Below are positions 34,415 to 42,365 of a stretch of DNA of 64,000 nucleotides, piece by piece. The stretch comes from an uncultured Clostridia bacterium (GTDB lineage: Bacteria; Bacillota; Clostridia; Christensenellales; QALW01). The DNA lies in the NCBI GenBank assembly GCA_934434555.1, contig CAKRZX010000006.1, positions 1 to 64,000 of the forward strand, given 5' to 3'. The translations under genes and the position numbers were made by a program. Below the pieces are notes generated by a model. The model had not been told where the DNA came from. It did no database searches and saw nothing but the letters and a program-made list of their open reading frames with translations. Each line of letters opens with the position of its first letter. Positions within the stretch are counted from its first letter, which is position 1.

Positions 34415-34422
34415 ATTTAATA

Positions 34423-34478
34423 TTGACAAAATGAAAGATATACGGTATAATTACAACATATGTTGCACAACATGTGTA
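34423..34478 (+). promoter_or_regulatory. consensus promoter with tandem dyad operator
   Basis: TTGACA (34423-34428), 17 bases and TATAAT (34446-34451). Around the expected transcription start lie the perfect palindrome CAACATATGTTG (34454-34465) and a second related half, CACAACATGTGT (34466-34477). A consensus promoter overlapped by such dyads is typical of TetR- or MarR-type repression. No such regulator gene is adjacent. Confidence 0.65.
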
Positions 34479-34507
34479 ATACAGACGTATTTTAAGGAAC
34501 AAAGCAA

Positions 34508-35164
34508 ATGGAGAACACGGTAATATACGGCGAAAAATCTGATAAAATATATATTTATGTACCCGGTCAGGACGGAAACAAAGAAGAGGCGGAAAGGTTT
34601 TATCTTGTTGCCAAAAAGTACGGATATCAGGTACTCGGGATTGATTTGCCGCAAAACGGAGCGGATTTTTTTGCCGCGATAAGTTTTATAAAAGAAATTT
34701 ATAATTTTGCAAAAGAGAACTGGCAGCATATCTCTTTGCGGGCGGTGAGTATCGGCGCGTGGTTTTCGCTTATGGCGTTAAAGGACGAAAAACCGGAAAA
34801 CTGCCTGTTTTCGTCGCCGCTGTTGGATATGAACCGTATGATTTGCTCGCTTATGGCTGCGTCACGCGTGACGGAAGAGCAACTTGAAAAAGAAAGAATA
34901 ATCAAAACCGATTTCGGGCAGACGCTTAATTGGGATTATCTCGTTTTTGCCAGGGAAAATCCCGTGCAGGCCTGCGGAAAAACCGCCGTATTCTACGCTT
35001 CCGGCGATGAACTTATTCCCAAAAGGGAAATTGACGATTTTGCAAACAACGATTTCTGCCGTCTTACGGTATATGACGGCGGGGAACATTGGATTCATAA
35101 AGAAAACGATTTGAGAATAATGGAAGAATGGGAGGAAAATGAAATTGAAAATTTTACTGATTAA
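34508..35164 (+). CDS. small alpha/beta hydrolase
   Basis: 218 residues with an alpha/beta-hydrolase outline: the strand YIYVPGQ, a nucleophile elbow RAVSIGAWFS (S-x-G), an acid in YASGDELIP and a terminal His in YDGGEHWIH. The elbow lacks the first Gly of GxSxG, so activity is uncertain though the Ser, Asp and His order is complete. It is the first gene of a two-gene operon with an FMN-reductase-like gene (26-base overlap), under the dyad-bearing promoter at 34423-34478. The substrate is unknown; a role in detoxification would fit the pair and the repressor-like operator. Confidence 0.75.
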   Translation: MENTVIYGEKSDKIYIYVPGQDGNKEEAERFYLVAKKYGYQVLGIDLPQNGADFFAAISFIKEIYNFAKENWQHISLRAVSIGAWFSLMALKDEKPENCLFSSPLLDMNRMICSLMAASRVTEEQLEKERIIKTDFGQTLNWDYLVFARENPVQACGKTAVFYASGDELIPKREIDDFANNDFCRLTVYDGGEHWIHKENDLRIMEEWEENEIENFTD

Positions 35165-35825
35165 CGGAAGTCCGAAAAAAGAAAACAGCGATACCCTGAA
35201 AATTGCAAACGCGTTTTTGGTGGGTATGCGCGAAGAGGACGAACAGGAAATAACGACCGTTCACGTTTACGAAAAGCACATTGAATACTGTACGGGCTGT
35301 TTTGAATGTCTGCAAAAGAACACGCACTGCATTTTTAACGACGATATGGGGGAAATACTTGAACTTATCCCCACGTGCGATGTACTTATATTCAATTATC
35401 CGCTTTACACCTACGGAATGCCCGCAAAAATGAAATGTTTTGCCGACAGAATGCTTCCTTTAAGCAAGTGGGAAGTGGAAAAGAAGAACGGAAAGTATTT
35501 TCACCCCAGCAGAGTTGACTTGTCCCACCAAAAAAACGTGCTCATTCTCGGCTGCGGATTCCCAAGCGGCAAACTGAACTTTGACGCGGCAATAACGCAG
35601 TTTAAGTTTATGTTCCCCGAAAACAGTACGGTTATTACTGTTCCCGAAAGCCCGTTGTTTGCTATTCCGAGCGCAACACTTGTGACGGTACCGAAACTCC
35701 GCCTTGTTACGGACGCGGGACGGGAATTTGCAAAGTCGGGCACGGTTAAAGTAGAATTGCTTGATAAGATTTCTCTTCCGATGATACCCGAAGAAACCTA
35801 TATGCGAATTACAAACGGCAGGTAA
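35139..35825 (+). CDS. NADPH-dependent FMN reductase-like flavoprotein
   Basis: 228 residues with a flavodoxin-like fold: KILLINGSPKKENSDTLKIA (FMN phosphate loop), a Cys-rich CTGCFECLQKNTHC as in iron-sulfur flavoproteins and related reductases, and FNYPLYTYGMPAKMKCFADR for dimer and FMN contacts. It likely reduces quinones, azo or nitro compounds, or passes electrons through a small cluster. The three-Cys CxxCxxC spacing is close to, but not clearly, a complete 4Fe-4S set. The ATG has GGAGG directly upstream and lies inside the preceding hydrolase gene. Confidence 0.85.
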   Translation: MKLKILLINGSPKKENSDTLKIANAFLVGMREEDEQEITTVHVYEKHIEYCTGCFECLQKNTHCIFNDDMGEILELIPTCDVLIFNYPLYTYGMPAKMKCFADRMLPLSKWEVEKKNGKYFHPSRVDLSHQKNVLILGCGFPSGKLNFDAAITQFKFMFPENSTVITVPESPLFAIPSATLVTVPKLRLVTDAGREFAKSGTVKVELLDKISLPMIPEETYMRITNGR

Positions 35826-35887
35826 TGAAAATGCGCTTAAAGATACAGTACGCTTTTCAAACCCTGCGGGCAAATTTTATAACGTAA

Positions 35888-36244
35888 ACGGAACCCTCGG
35901 AACGGTTCTATTCGCCCACGGCGGCACTTTCATCGCTTACGGGCAAGAATAAAGCGCTTTTTTATATTATTTCAGCCGTGCAGAAAATAGTTTACGGCAA
36001 GAATTCTGACCTGAAAGCCGATAATACGGGCATTCCCGCGCTTATTATCCAAGGCTCTGACGATTGCGAAGTAACGGAAAAGTGCTCGCTGTTTTCCCAT
36101 AGGGCTGAATTTGATAATGTTCGCACGGTTCTTGTTGAAAACTGCGGGCATATGGATATTATAGGAAACGCGAACAGCGTAAATGAAGATACGTTTGTTT
36201 TTGTGAAGGAATTTTTGGAAAGTGCCGATAGAACATCACAATAG
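35888..36244 (+). pseudogene. decayed alpha/beta hydrolase, C-terminal remnant
   Basis: The open frame from 35888 to 36244 has no good start or ribosome site, but its end reads as the last third of an alpha/beta hydrolase: GIPALIIQGSDDCEVT (acid loop) and VENCGHMDIIG (catalytic His loop). Just upstream, another frame (about 35830-35946) encodes FYNVNGTLGTVLFAHGG, like the oxyanion-hole strand of the same fold, before a stop. The middle part with the nucleophile Ser is missing. This fits a gene broken by a deletion and frameshift. It fills most of the 489-base gap between the flavoprotein and the esterase. Confidence 0.6.
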
Positions 36245-36259
36245 CAATTATTTTTTTGC

Positions 36260-36288
36260 TTGACTTTTGTTTTGTTTGGAATTAACAT
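36260..36288 (+). promoter_or_regulatory. promoter of the esterase gene
   Basis: TTGACT (36260-36265), 17 bases and TAACAT (36283-36288), 26 bases before the ATG at 36315, with an AGGGAG ribosome site between them. Confidence 0.6.
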
Positions 36289-36314
36289 ATCGAAAAACAA
36301 AAGGGAGAGAAAAA

Positions 36315-37124
36315 ATGAAACATTTTTTTGTCAATCTTAAAGAAGTATATCCGTTCCTTAAAACGGCACAGGAACCTGTTCTTGAATGCTTTATTGCCGA
36401 AACGTTTGTCACTGCACCGGAAACAAGAAAAGTTGATTCGGTTTTAATTATTCCCGGCGGCGCATACAGCCATATCTGCCTTGACCGTGAGGGCGAGGCG
36501 GTTGCGTACAAGTATCTGAGTGAGGGTTTTAACGCGTTTGTGCTAAAATACAGTCTGTGCCCGGAACATTATCCCGCACAGGTTTCCGAAGCCGCTGCGG
36601 CGGTGGATTATATCCGCGCTCATAACGGCGAATGGAAAAGCAATAAGGTTTTTGTAAACGGATTTTCCGCCGGCGGGCATATTGCGGCGGGGCTCGGCGT
36701 TTTCTGGAATGAACCGGAAGTAAAACAGCAGTTTCGTTCAATCAGACCCGACGGGCTTGTGCTTGGGTACCCGGTTATTACGTCGGATACGTCTTTTTCA
36801 CACAGGGAATCCATTGAAAATGCGTCGGGAACGACGGATATCAATGCAGAAATCTATAAGAAAATGTCACTTGAAAATCAGGTAAATGAAAATACTCCGC
36901 CCACATATATCTGGCATACTGCCGAGGATAACGGCGTGCCGGTAAAAAACAGTCTTGTTTTTGCCTCTGCACTGGCGGAAAATAAAGTGCCTTTTGAAAT
37001 GCACGTGTTCCCTTACGGAGGGCACGGACTTGCCACGGGAAGCAGTGTTTCGGGAAATTTCAAGGAAAATCACTATGTTTATCCTTGGCTTAACGAAGCA
37101 ATAAAATTCCTGCGTTCTCTTTAA
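36315..37124 (+). CDS. alpha/beta hydrolase, carbohydrate esterase-like
   Basis: 269 residues from the ATG at 36315 (AGGGAG upstream). The oxyanion region is LIIPGGAYSHICLDREGE, the nucleophile elbow is VNGFSAGGHIAAGLG, the acid lies near TAEDNGVPV, and the catalytic His is in FPYGGHGLATG. This is the plan of BD-FAE and acetyl-xylan-esterase-like enzymes. There is no signal peptide, so it should act in the cytoplasm, probably removing acetyl or similar esters from imported oligosaccharides. It is convergent with an AraC regulator and ends in a terminator. Confidence 0.85.
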   Translation: MKHFFVNLKEVYPFLKTAQEPVLECFIAETFVTAPETRKVDSVLIIPGGAYSHICLDREGEAVAYKYLSEGFNAFVLKYSLCPEHYPAQVSEAAAAVDYIRAHNGEWKSNKVFVNGFSAGGHIAAGLGVFWNEPEVKQQFRSIRPDGLVLGYPVITSDTSFSHRESIENASGTTDINAEIYKKMSLENQVNENTPPTYIWHTAEDNGVPVKNSLVFASALAENKVPFEMHVFPYGGHGLATGSSVSGNFKENHYVYPWLNEAIKFLRSL

Positions 37125-37130
37125 TAAATC

Positions 37131-37158
37131 GGACCGCTTATTCGGCGGTCCTTTTTCT
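37131..37158 (+). terminator. terminator of the esterase gene
   Basis: GGACCGC pairs with GCGGTCC around a short loop, followed by TTTTT. It overlaps the last codons of the convergent AraC gene. Confidence 0.78.
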
Positions 37159-37986
37159 GTATTCGCTCATAGTCATACCGTATTTTTTCTTAAAACATTC
37201 GGTTGCCCACGATGTATTGTTGAAACCGCTTTCAAGCAGAATATCCGTAACGCTCATATTGCTTTTTTGAAGCATATTTGCAACATAATTCAGCCGCTGA
37301 CCGTTAATGAATTCGGAAACTGTTTCGTTGAAATATTTTTTCATACTTCGGCAAACGTGTTCGCGGCTGCGGTCGGTAAGTGAAAACAGCCGCTCGCTTC
37401 CGCCGCGGAAATTATGGCTTTCCTGCATAAGCGAACGCAATTCCGAAAGCCATAAAGGCGCGTCGGATTTCGTTTCATTGCTTTTGGCAAAATGCCGTGT
37501 GAAGATTTCAAAAAGCAGGATTCTTAACCGCGTTTGCAGACGGAGCGTATCGTTTGCGTCAATCGCTGTTATATCGTCGGTTTTTACCTCAAAACGCTTT
37601 TGCTCATCGCCTGAAATATGCACCGACGGCGGCATTGAGGAAGTAAGCAATGCTTCAAAATCAAAGCCCGAACCGAGATATTCTCTTAACAGACGGAACG
37701 TTTCGGCAGTAAAGGTGATATTGAGCATTGTAAAACGTTTTTCGTTTTTCAGGGCGTATGTATGAATGTCGCCGGGGCGGATAAATACGGTGTCGCCCGA
37801 CATAAGCGGAATTCTTGCTCCGTTTACGATATGAATAGCCTCGCCGCTCAGAATGAGAAACACTTCGTAAAAATCGTGGTCGTGCAAGCGGAAAAATTCG
37901 GTATCGCTTAAAACAAACCGATATTCAATACCTGTTTTGCTGTTTATAAAACGCTCCGCTGTAAGCGTTTTTTTATTTTCCGACAT
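37138..37986 (-). CDS. AraC-family regulator next to the alpha-mannosidase gene
   Basis: 282 residues from the ATG at 37986 (AAAGGGG upstream); an in-frame start nine codons earlier is weaker. The N-terminal cupin has FRLHDHDFYEVFLILSG and GDTVFIRPGDIHTY, the sugar-sensing type. The C-terminal double helix-turn-helix ends DILLESGFNNTSWATECFKKKYG. It is divergent from the GH38 gene at 38095, with 108 bases between, and should activate that gene in response to a mannoside or its product. The ligand is inferred from position only. Confidence 0.9.
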   Translation of the reverse strand: MSENKKTLTAERFINSKTGIEYRFVLSDTEFFRLHDHDFYEVFLILSGEAIHIVNGARIPLMSGDTVFIRPGDIHTYALKNEKRFTMLNITFTAETFRLLREYLGSGFDFEALLTSSMPPSVHISGDEQKRFEVKTDDITAIDANDTLRLQTRLRILLFEIFTRHFAKSNETKSDAPLWLSELRSLMQESHNFRGGSERLFSLTDRSREHVCRSMKKYFNETVSEFINGQRLNYVANMLQKSNMSVTDILLESGFNNTSWATECFKKKYGMTMSEYRKRTAE

Positions 37987-38043
37987 AAAAATCCCCTTTA
38001 ACGCAAATATCACAATAGCATATTTATTTTATCATAATAACTG

Positions 38044-38072
38044 TTGAAATGCAACCGTTATTGTGCTACAAT
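38044..38072 (+). promoter_or_regulatory. promoter of the GH38 gene
   Basis: TTGAAA (38044-38049), 17 bases and TACAAT (38067-38072), followed by CGGAGG and the ATG at 38095. Confidence 0.68.
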
Positions 38073-38094
38073 AACAAAAACGGAGGTTTGAAAT

Positions 38095-41000
38095 ATGGAT
38101 ATAAAACGTGTTGAAAGCGTAATAAAACGCCTTGAAAGCCTTAGAAAAGTTGAAATTGCACAGGCAAACAATGTTCAAAGCGCAAAGTGCGGATATAAAA
38201 AAGGACACACTCCCGCAAAGGACGGATATACAGATGTCACGTACTTTAACGGTAAGTGGCAGCACTACTGGATAAAAGGCGATTTTGAAACGGGACCTGC
38301 GGCAGAAAATGAGTTTTACGTACTTGAAGTCGCGACGGGAATACACACGTGGGACGCGGTAAATCCCCAGGGACTTTTGTATCTTAACGGCAAAATGGTT
38401 CAGGGGCTTGATACAAATCACACGGAAGTTTTGCTTGAAGCAAATACAAAGTACGATTTTGTAAATTACTTTTATACGGGGGATATGAATAATCTTTTCG
38501 GCATAACCCATACAGTATGCAAGGTTTACCGTGATATTGAACAACTGTATTACGATATGCTTGTACCTTTTGAGGCGCTTATGTTCCTTAACGAAAACAG
38601 CGTTGAATACATAAAGATTCTTTCTGCGCTTGTTGCGGGCGCATATGCGGTTGATTTTTCAAAGGAATATTCGCCGGAATTTTTTGAATCCGTCAGACGC
38701 ACAGAAGAGATTTTGCAGAATGATTTCTATAATAAAGAGTGTTCAAAAGAGAATAAGCCCGTTGTTCACGCTGTGGGACATACGCATATAGACGTTGAAT
38801 GGCTCTGGGAACGCAATCAGACGCGGGAAAAGGTTCAGCGCAGTTTTTCCACCGCGGTTCAACTTATGAAGTATTATCCCGAATACAGATTTACCATGTC
38901 GCAGCCCGAACTTTACAGATACTTAAAAGAAGAGGCGCCCGAAAAGTATGAGGAAGTGAAAGCACTTGTAAAGTCAAAACGCTGGGAAGCGGAGGGGGCA
39001 ATGTATCTTGAAGCGGACTGCAACCTGATTTCGGGCGAAAGTTTTGTGCGCCAGTTGCTTTACGGGAAAAAGTTCTTTTCCGATGAGTTCGGCGTAAACT
39101 CGCACATTCTCTTTTTGCCCGACGTTTTCGGATATTCCGCCGCTATGCCGCAAATATTAAAAAAATCGGGAATTGATTCGTTCATTACGTCTAAAATATC
39201 GTGGAACGACACAAATCAGTTTCCTTACGATAACTTCCTGTGGAAAGGCATAGACGGCAGTGAAGTTTTTACGGCGTTTATTACGGCGCGCGAGGCGGAA
39301 AAAGACCATAAAACAGGCATAAACTGCACGTATGTGGGAAAGACCGACCCGTCACATACCCTTGGCTGTTTTGACAGATTCCAGCAAAAAGAATACACAA
39401 ATCACGTGCTTATGACTTACGGATTCGGCGACGGCGGAGGCGGACCTACGCGGGATATGCTTGAAAAACAGCGCCGACTTGCAAAGGGCTTGCCGGGAAT
39501 TCCCGTAACGAAGCAGGACAGCCTTGACGGATATCTTGAATCCTGCAAGACGGAATTTTTCCAAAATGCCGAAAAACTCAGGGAAACTCCCCGCTGGGTG
39601 GGCGAACTGTATTTTGAATATCATCGCGGTACGTATACGTCGCAGGCAAAGAATAAGAAAGGCAATCGTAAAGCGGAATTCTTGCTGCAAAAAACGGAGG
39701 CGCTTTCGTATATGGATTATCTGTTTGGTGGACAATACGATAAAGAGGGAATAGACGACGCGTGGAAAACGGTTCTGCACGACCAGTTCCACGATATTCT
39801 GCCCGGTTCGTCAATACACGAGGTTTACGAACACACCGACGAAGATTACCGCCGTGTAAATGAATTCTGCGCAAAAACCGTTTCTTCCTGTACGGAGAAC
39901 ATCAAAAAGAATATTTCTTCCCGCGGCGGAAAACTGCTTATAAACACACTTGGGTTTGAGCGTCCCGCGGTTATAGAAAACAGGGGCGAAGTGTTTGAAA
40001 CAAACGAAACCGTTCCCGCGTTCGGCTGGTGCGTTTTTAACGGCGAAGTTGTTCAAAACAGTGTTATCCAAAGTGAAAATCGACTTGAAAACGATTTTTA
40101 TATTCTTAAAACCGATTCCTCAGGCAGGATTATTTCGCTTTTTGATAAAGAATTTAACCGTGAAGTTTTCTGTGAAAAGGCGAACGAAATACAGATTTTT
40201 GAGGATTTCCCCAACGATTATGACGCGTGGGAGATACGCGAAAGCGATATGCATAAGTATATTGTGCTTGAAAAGCCCGAAAAGACGGAGTGTTTTAAAA
40301 ACGGCACATCAAAGGGAATTACGGTAACGTACAGATATCTTGATTCGGTTATAAAGATAACGACGCGGCTGTGGTCGAGAACAAGGCGAATCGATTTTGA
40401 TTTTTACGCCGACTGGCACGAAAAACACAGGCTTGTGAAAATTGCATTTCCCTTTGATATTCATACAAGCGAAGCGGAGTTTGATATTCAGTTCGGCTCG
40501 GTAAAAAGACCTACCCACAAAAACACAAGTTGGGACAGGGCGCGCTTTGAGGTGTGCGCGCATAAGTGGGTGGACGTAAAAGAGGACGGATTCGGCGCGG
40601 CTCTTATAAACGATTGCAAATACGGCTTTTCGGCAGATGAAAACGTAATAAAACTTACGGCGTTAAGGTGTCCGGATTACCCGGATAAAACGGCAGATGA
40701 GGGAGAGCACCGTTTTTCGTATGCCCTTACCGCTCACGGAAACGACGCCGGGTTTATAAAAGAAAGTTATATTTTCAATCAGCCTTTATCCGTAAGCGAA
40801 ATCGGGGCGCATACGGGAGCGCTGCCGGAAAGGTTTTCACTTGTTTGCGTTCCCGAAAGTTCGGGTGCGGTAATTGAAACTGTTAAAGCGGCTGAAAAAG
40901 GCGGAAATATGATTGTAAGGTTGTTTGAAAGCCGCAACAGGCGTGAAAACGTAAAGATAAAAACGGAGGAGAAATTCAAAAAAGTTTTCCTGTGTGACCT

Positions 41001-41097
41001 TATGGAAAACAACGAAAAAGAACTTGAACTGACAGACGGAAACGTAACTGTTCCGATGAGGAATTTTGAAATTGTCACATTGAGGTTTGTAAAATAA
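38095..41097 (+). CDS. GH38 alpha-mannosidase
   Basis: 1000 residues. The GH38 zinc and active-site motif HTHIDVEWLWE lies near residue 230; the second motif FLPDVFGYSAAMPQIL near 340 carries the likely nucleophile Asp. A three-helix bundle region and C-terminal beta-sandwich domains (about 600-1000) complete the usual layout. There is no signal peptide, so it trims mannose from imported oligosaccharides in the cytoplasm. It pairs logically with the GH99/WbsX-like genes at both window edges, since GH99 releases mannose-containing saccharides. It is controlled by the divergent AraC protein and closed by a terminator. Confidence 0.95.
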   Translation: MDIKRVESVIKRLESLRKVEIAQANNVQSAKCGYKKGHTPAKDGYTDVTYFNGKWQHYWIKGDFETGPAAENEFYVLEVATGIHTWDAVNPQGLLYLNGKMVQGLDTNHTEVLLEANTKYDFVNYFYTGDMNNLFGITHTVCKVYRDIEQLYYDMLVPFEALMFLNENSVEYIKILSALVAGAYAVDFSKEYSPEFFESVRRTEEILQNDFYNKECSKENKPVVHAVGHTHIDVEWLWERNQTREKVQRSFSTAVQLMKYYPEYRFTMSQPELYRYLKEEAPEKYEEVKALVKSKRWEAEGAMYLEADCNLISGESFVRQLLYGKKFFSDEFGVNSHILFLPDVFGYSAAMPQILKKSGIDSFITSKISWNDTNQFPYDNFLWKGIDGSEVFTAFITAREAEKDHKTGINCTYVGKTDPSHTLGCFDRFQQKEYTNHVLMTYGFGDGGGGPTRDMLEKQRRLAKGLPGIPVTKQDSLDGYLESCKTEFFQNAEKLRETPRWVGELYFEYHRGTYTSQAKNKKGNRKAEFLLQKTEALSYMDYLFGGQYDKEGIDDAWKTVLHDQFHDILPGSSIHEVYEHTDEDYRRVNEFCAKTVSSCTENIKKNISSRGGKLLINTLGFERPAVIENRGEVFETNETVPAFGWCVFNGEVVQNSVIQSENRLENDFYILKTDSSGRIISLFDKEFNREVFCEKANEIQIFEDFPNDYDAWEIRESDMHKYIVLEKPEKTECFKNGTSKGITVTYRYLDSVIKITTRLWSRTRRIDFDFYADWHEKHRLVKIAFPFDIHTSEAEFDIQFGSVKRPTHKNTSWDRARFEVCAHKWVDVKEDGFGAALINDCKYGFSADENVIKLTALRCPDYPDKTADEGEHRFSYALTAHGNDAGFIKESYIFNQPLSVSEIGAHTGALPERFSLVCVPESSGAVIETVKAAEKGGNMIVRLFESRNRRENVKIKTEEKFKKVFLCDLMENNEKELELTDGNVTVPMRNFEIVTLRFVK

Positions 41098-41102
41098 AAA
41101 AT

Positions 41103-41124
41103 GCGCGGGAGACCGCGCTTTTTT
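41103..41124 (+). terminator. terminator of the GH38 gene
   Basis: GCGCGG/CCGCGC with a GAGA tetraloop, followed by TTTTTT. Confidence 0.88.
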
Positions 41125-41173
41125 ATTAAAAGTCTGCTTGTCGAAAAAGAGAAAATTTGCGCTGATTTGAAAT

Positions 41174-41232
41174 AAAATCGAATATTCTTGGCGTGTTTTT
41201 GTATTTACATTCTGTTTTGAACGTTGTATAAT
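41174..41232 (+). promoter_or_regulatory. repeated promoter module, copy A (orphan)
   Basis: The box AAAATCGAATA (41174-41184), 19 bases, TTTACA (41204-41209), 17 bases and TATAAT (41227-41232). The same three elements with identical spacing occur at 42217-42275 and 50722-50780. The conserved upstream box is a candidate AraC-type activator site. No convincing gene follows this copy; see the RNA entry. Confidence 0.75.
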
Positions 41233-41238
41233 AAAAAC

Positions 41239-41334
41239 GTAAAGTGTGAATGAAAAAGATATCCCCAAAGCCGCTTTTTTTATTTCCTTTCTTGGCGGCT
41301 TATGCGGCTCCGTTGACCTCGGAGCCCTTTTTTT
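41239..41334 (+). ncRNA. candidate small RNA of about 95 bases
   Basis: A strong promoter (copy A) and a hairpin with a T-run (GGCTCCG/CGGAGCC, 41306-41326, then CTTTTTTT) bracket about 95 bases. An internal complementary pair, AAGCCGC and GCGGCTT, could form a second, longer-looped stem. The start is set seven bases after the -10. An ATG at 41250 opens a 34-codon frame, but it has no ribosome site and runs through the terminator stem. Part of the leader (around GAATGAAAAAGAT) resembles the leader of the gene at 42366, so it could instead be a leftover of a duplicated leader. Confidence 0.42.
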
Positions 41335-42193
41335 ATTTGCCTATTTTTTCATAGAATTCAGAGGGCGAAATCCCTGTTTCACGCTTGAATGTTGAGGAAA
41401 AGTAAGCCTGCGAACTGAAACCCAGCAGATTTGCAATATCGGTTACGGATACGCCCGAAAGCAACATCTTTTTTGCTTCGTTGATTTTCAGCGTTAAAAA
41501 ATACTTGTGCGGACCTATTCCCGCAAAATGCGCGAACAGGCGCTGCATACCGGAACGGCTCAAATGGCATTTCTGCGCCATTTCGTCAATGGAAAGCGGC
41601 ACGGAAATATTGCTTTTCATATACTGCACCGCCATTGAGAACTGCTCGGAAGACGTGCTGAAATCTTCTTCGGAAACATTCGCTTTTTCACCTAACGAAA
41701 GCAGAAGTTGGCTTATATAGGTGGATAAAAGTTGAGGGTATGTGGGAACATATTTGCAGGGGAAAACAAGATTCCAGTCAACGGTATCTATTCCGCTTTC
41801 CTTTAACTGTTTCAGGGTGAGCGCGGCATAACTCATCATTTCGTCAATAATGTGCATTTGCCGCTGTGAAAGTTTGAATACTTTCTTGCGGAAAAAGTCC
41901 GTAAGAGGACCGTCCATATCCACCGAGAAAATAAGCAGATGTACGCCGTCGCTGTTCTTTATATGGAACTTATGGAATTCAAGGGGGCGGTGAAAAATTA
42001 TATCGCCTGCGTTCATTTCATAAACACGTTCGTCTGCCGAAACGGAAAGACAGCCGCGGAAAACATAAAGCACTTCCCAAAAATTATGTGCTTCGCCGTT
42101 GAACTTGAAAGAACTTTCGTAGTTTGCGTCCATACACATATAAATTCTGCGTATATGAAGTTGTTCGTTTATCGGTATTGATGACCATGCCAT
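41333..42193 (-). CDS. AraC-family regulator between two copies of the repeated promoter
   Basis: 286 residues. The cupin-like N-terminal domain has EAHNFWEVLYVFRGCLSV and AGDIIFHRPLEFHKF; the C-terminal double helix-turn-helix includes CHLSRSGMQRLFAHFAGIG and DIANLLGFSSQAYFSSTFKRE. It is divergent from the DUF4038 lipoprotein gene (copy B of the promoter) and convergent with the small RNA candidate (copy A). It is therefore the best candidate for the protein that reads the AAAATCGAATA box in all three copies. The ATG at 42193 has only a weak AGGG-like ribosome site. The inducer is unknown, presumably a saccharide. Confidence 0.9.
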   Translation of the reverse strand: MAWSSIPINEQLHIRRIYMCMDANYESSFKFNGEAHNFWEVLYVFRGCLSVSADERVYEMNAGDIIFHRPLEFHKFHIKNSDGVHLLIFSVDMDGPLTDFFRKKVFKLSQRQMHIIDEMMSYAALTLKQLKESGIDTVDWNLVFPCKYVPTYPQLLSTYISQLLLSLGEKANVSEEDFSTSSEQFSMAVQYMKSNISVPLSIDEMAQKCHLSRSGMQRLFAHFAGIGPHKYFLTLKINEAKKMLLSGVSVTDIANLLGFSSQAYFSSTFKRETGISPSEFYEKIGK

Positions 42194-42216
42194 AATATGC
42201 GCGCCCTTTCTGAATC

Positions 42217-42275
42217 AAAATCGAATAATTATGATTTGTTTTTGTATTTACATACCGTTTTGAATCTTTTATAAT
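42217..42275 (+). promoter_or_regulatory. repeated promoter module, copy B (lipoprotein operon)
   Basis: AAAATCGAATA (42217-42227), 19 bases, TTTACA (42247-42252), 17 bases and TATAAT (42270-42275), same layout as copies A and C. It drives the three-gene surface operon at 42366-47043 with a leader of some 85 bases. Confidence 0.8.
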
Positions 42276-42365
42276 ACTATCAGAGAATGAAAAGAATGTC
42301 AAGATGAAATTTGCTTATTTTTCATACTTTATTAAAACATAATTCGCTTTCGGAGGAGCCGACAT

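Noticed and set aside
41250..41354. 34-codon frame (MKKISPKPLFLF...) inside the small RNA candidate
   Set aside because: No ribosome site, and the frame reads through the terminator stem and T-run into the AraC 3' end; kept only as an alternative explanation.
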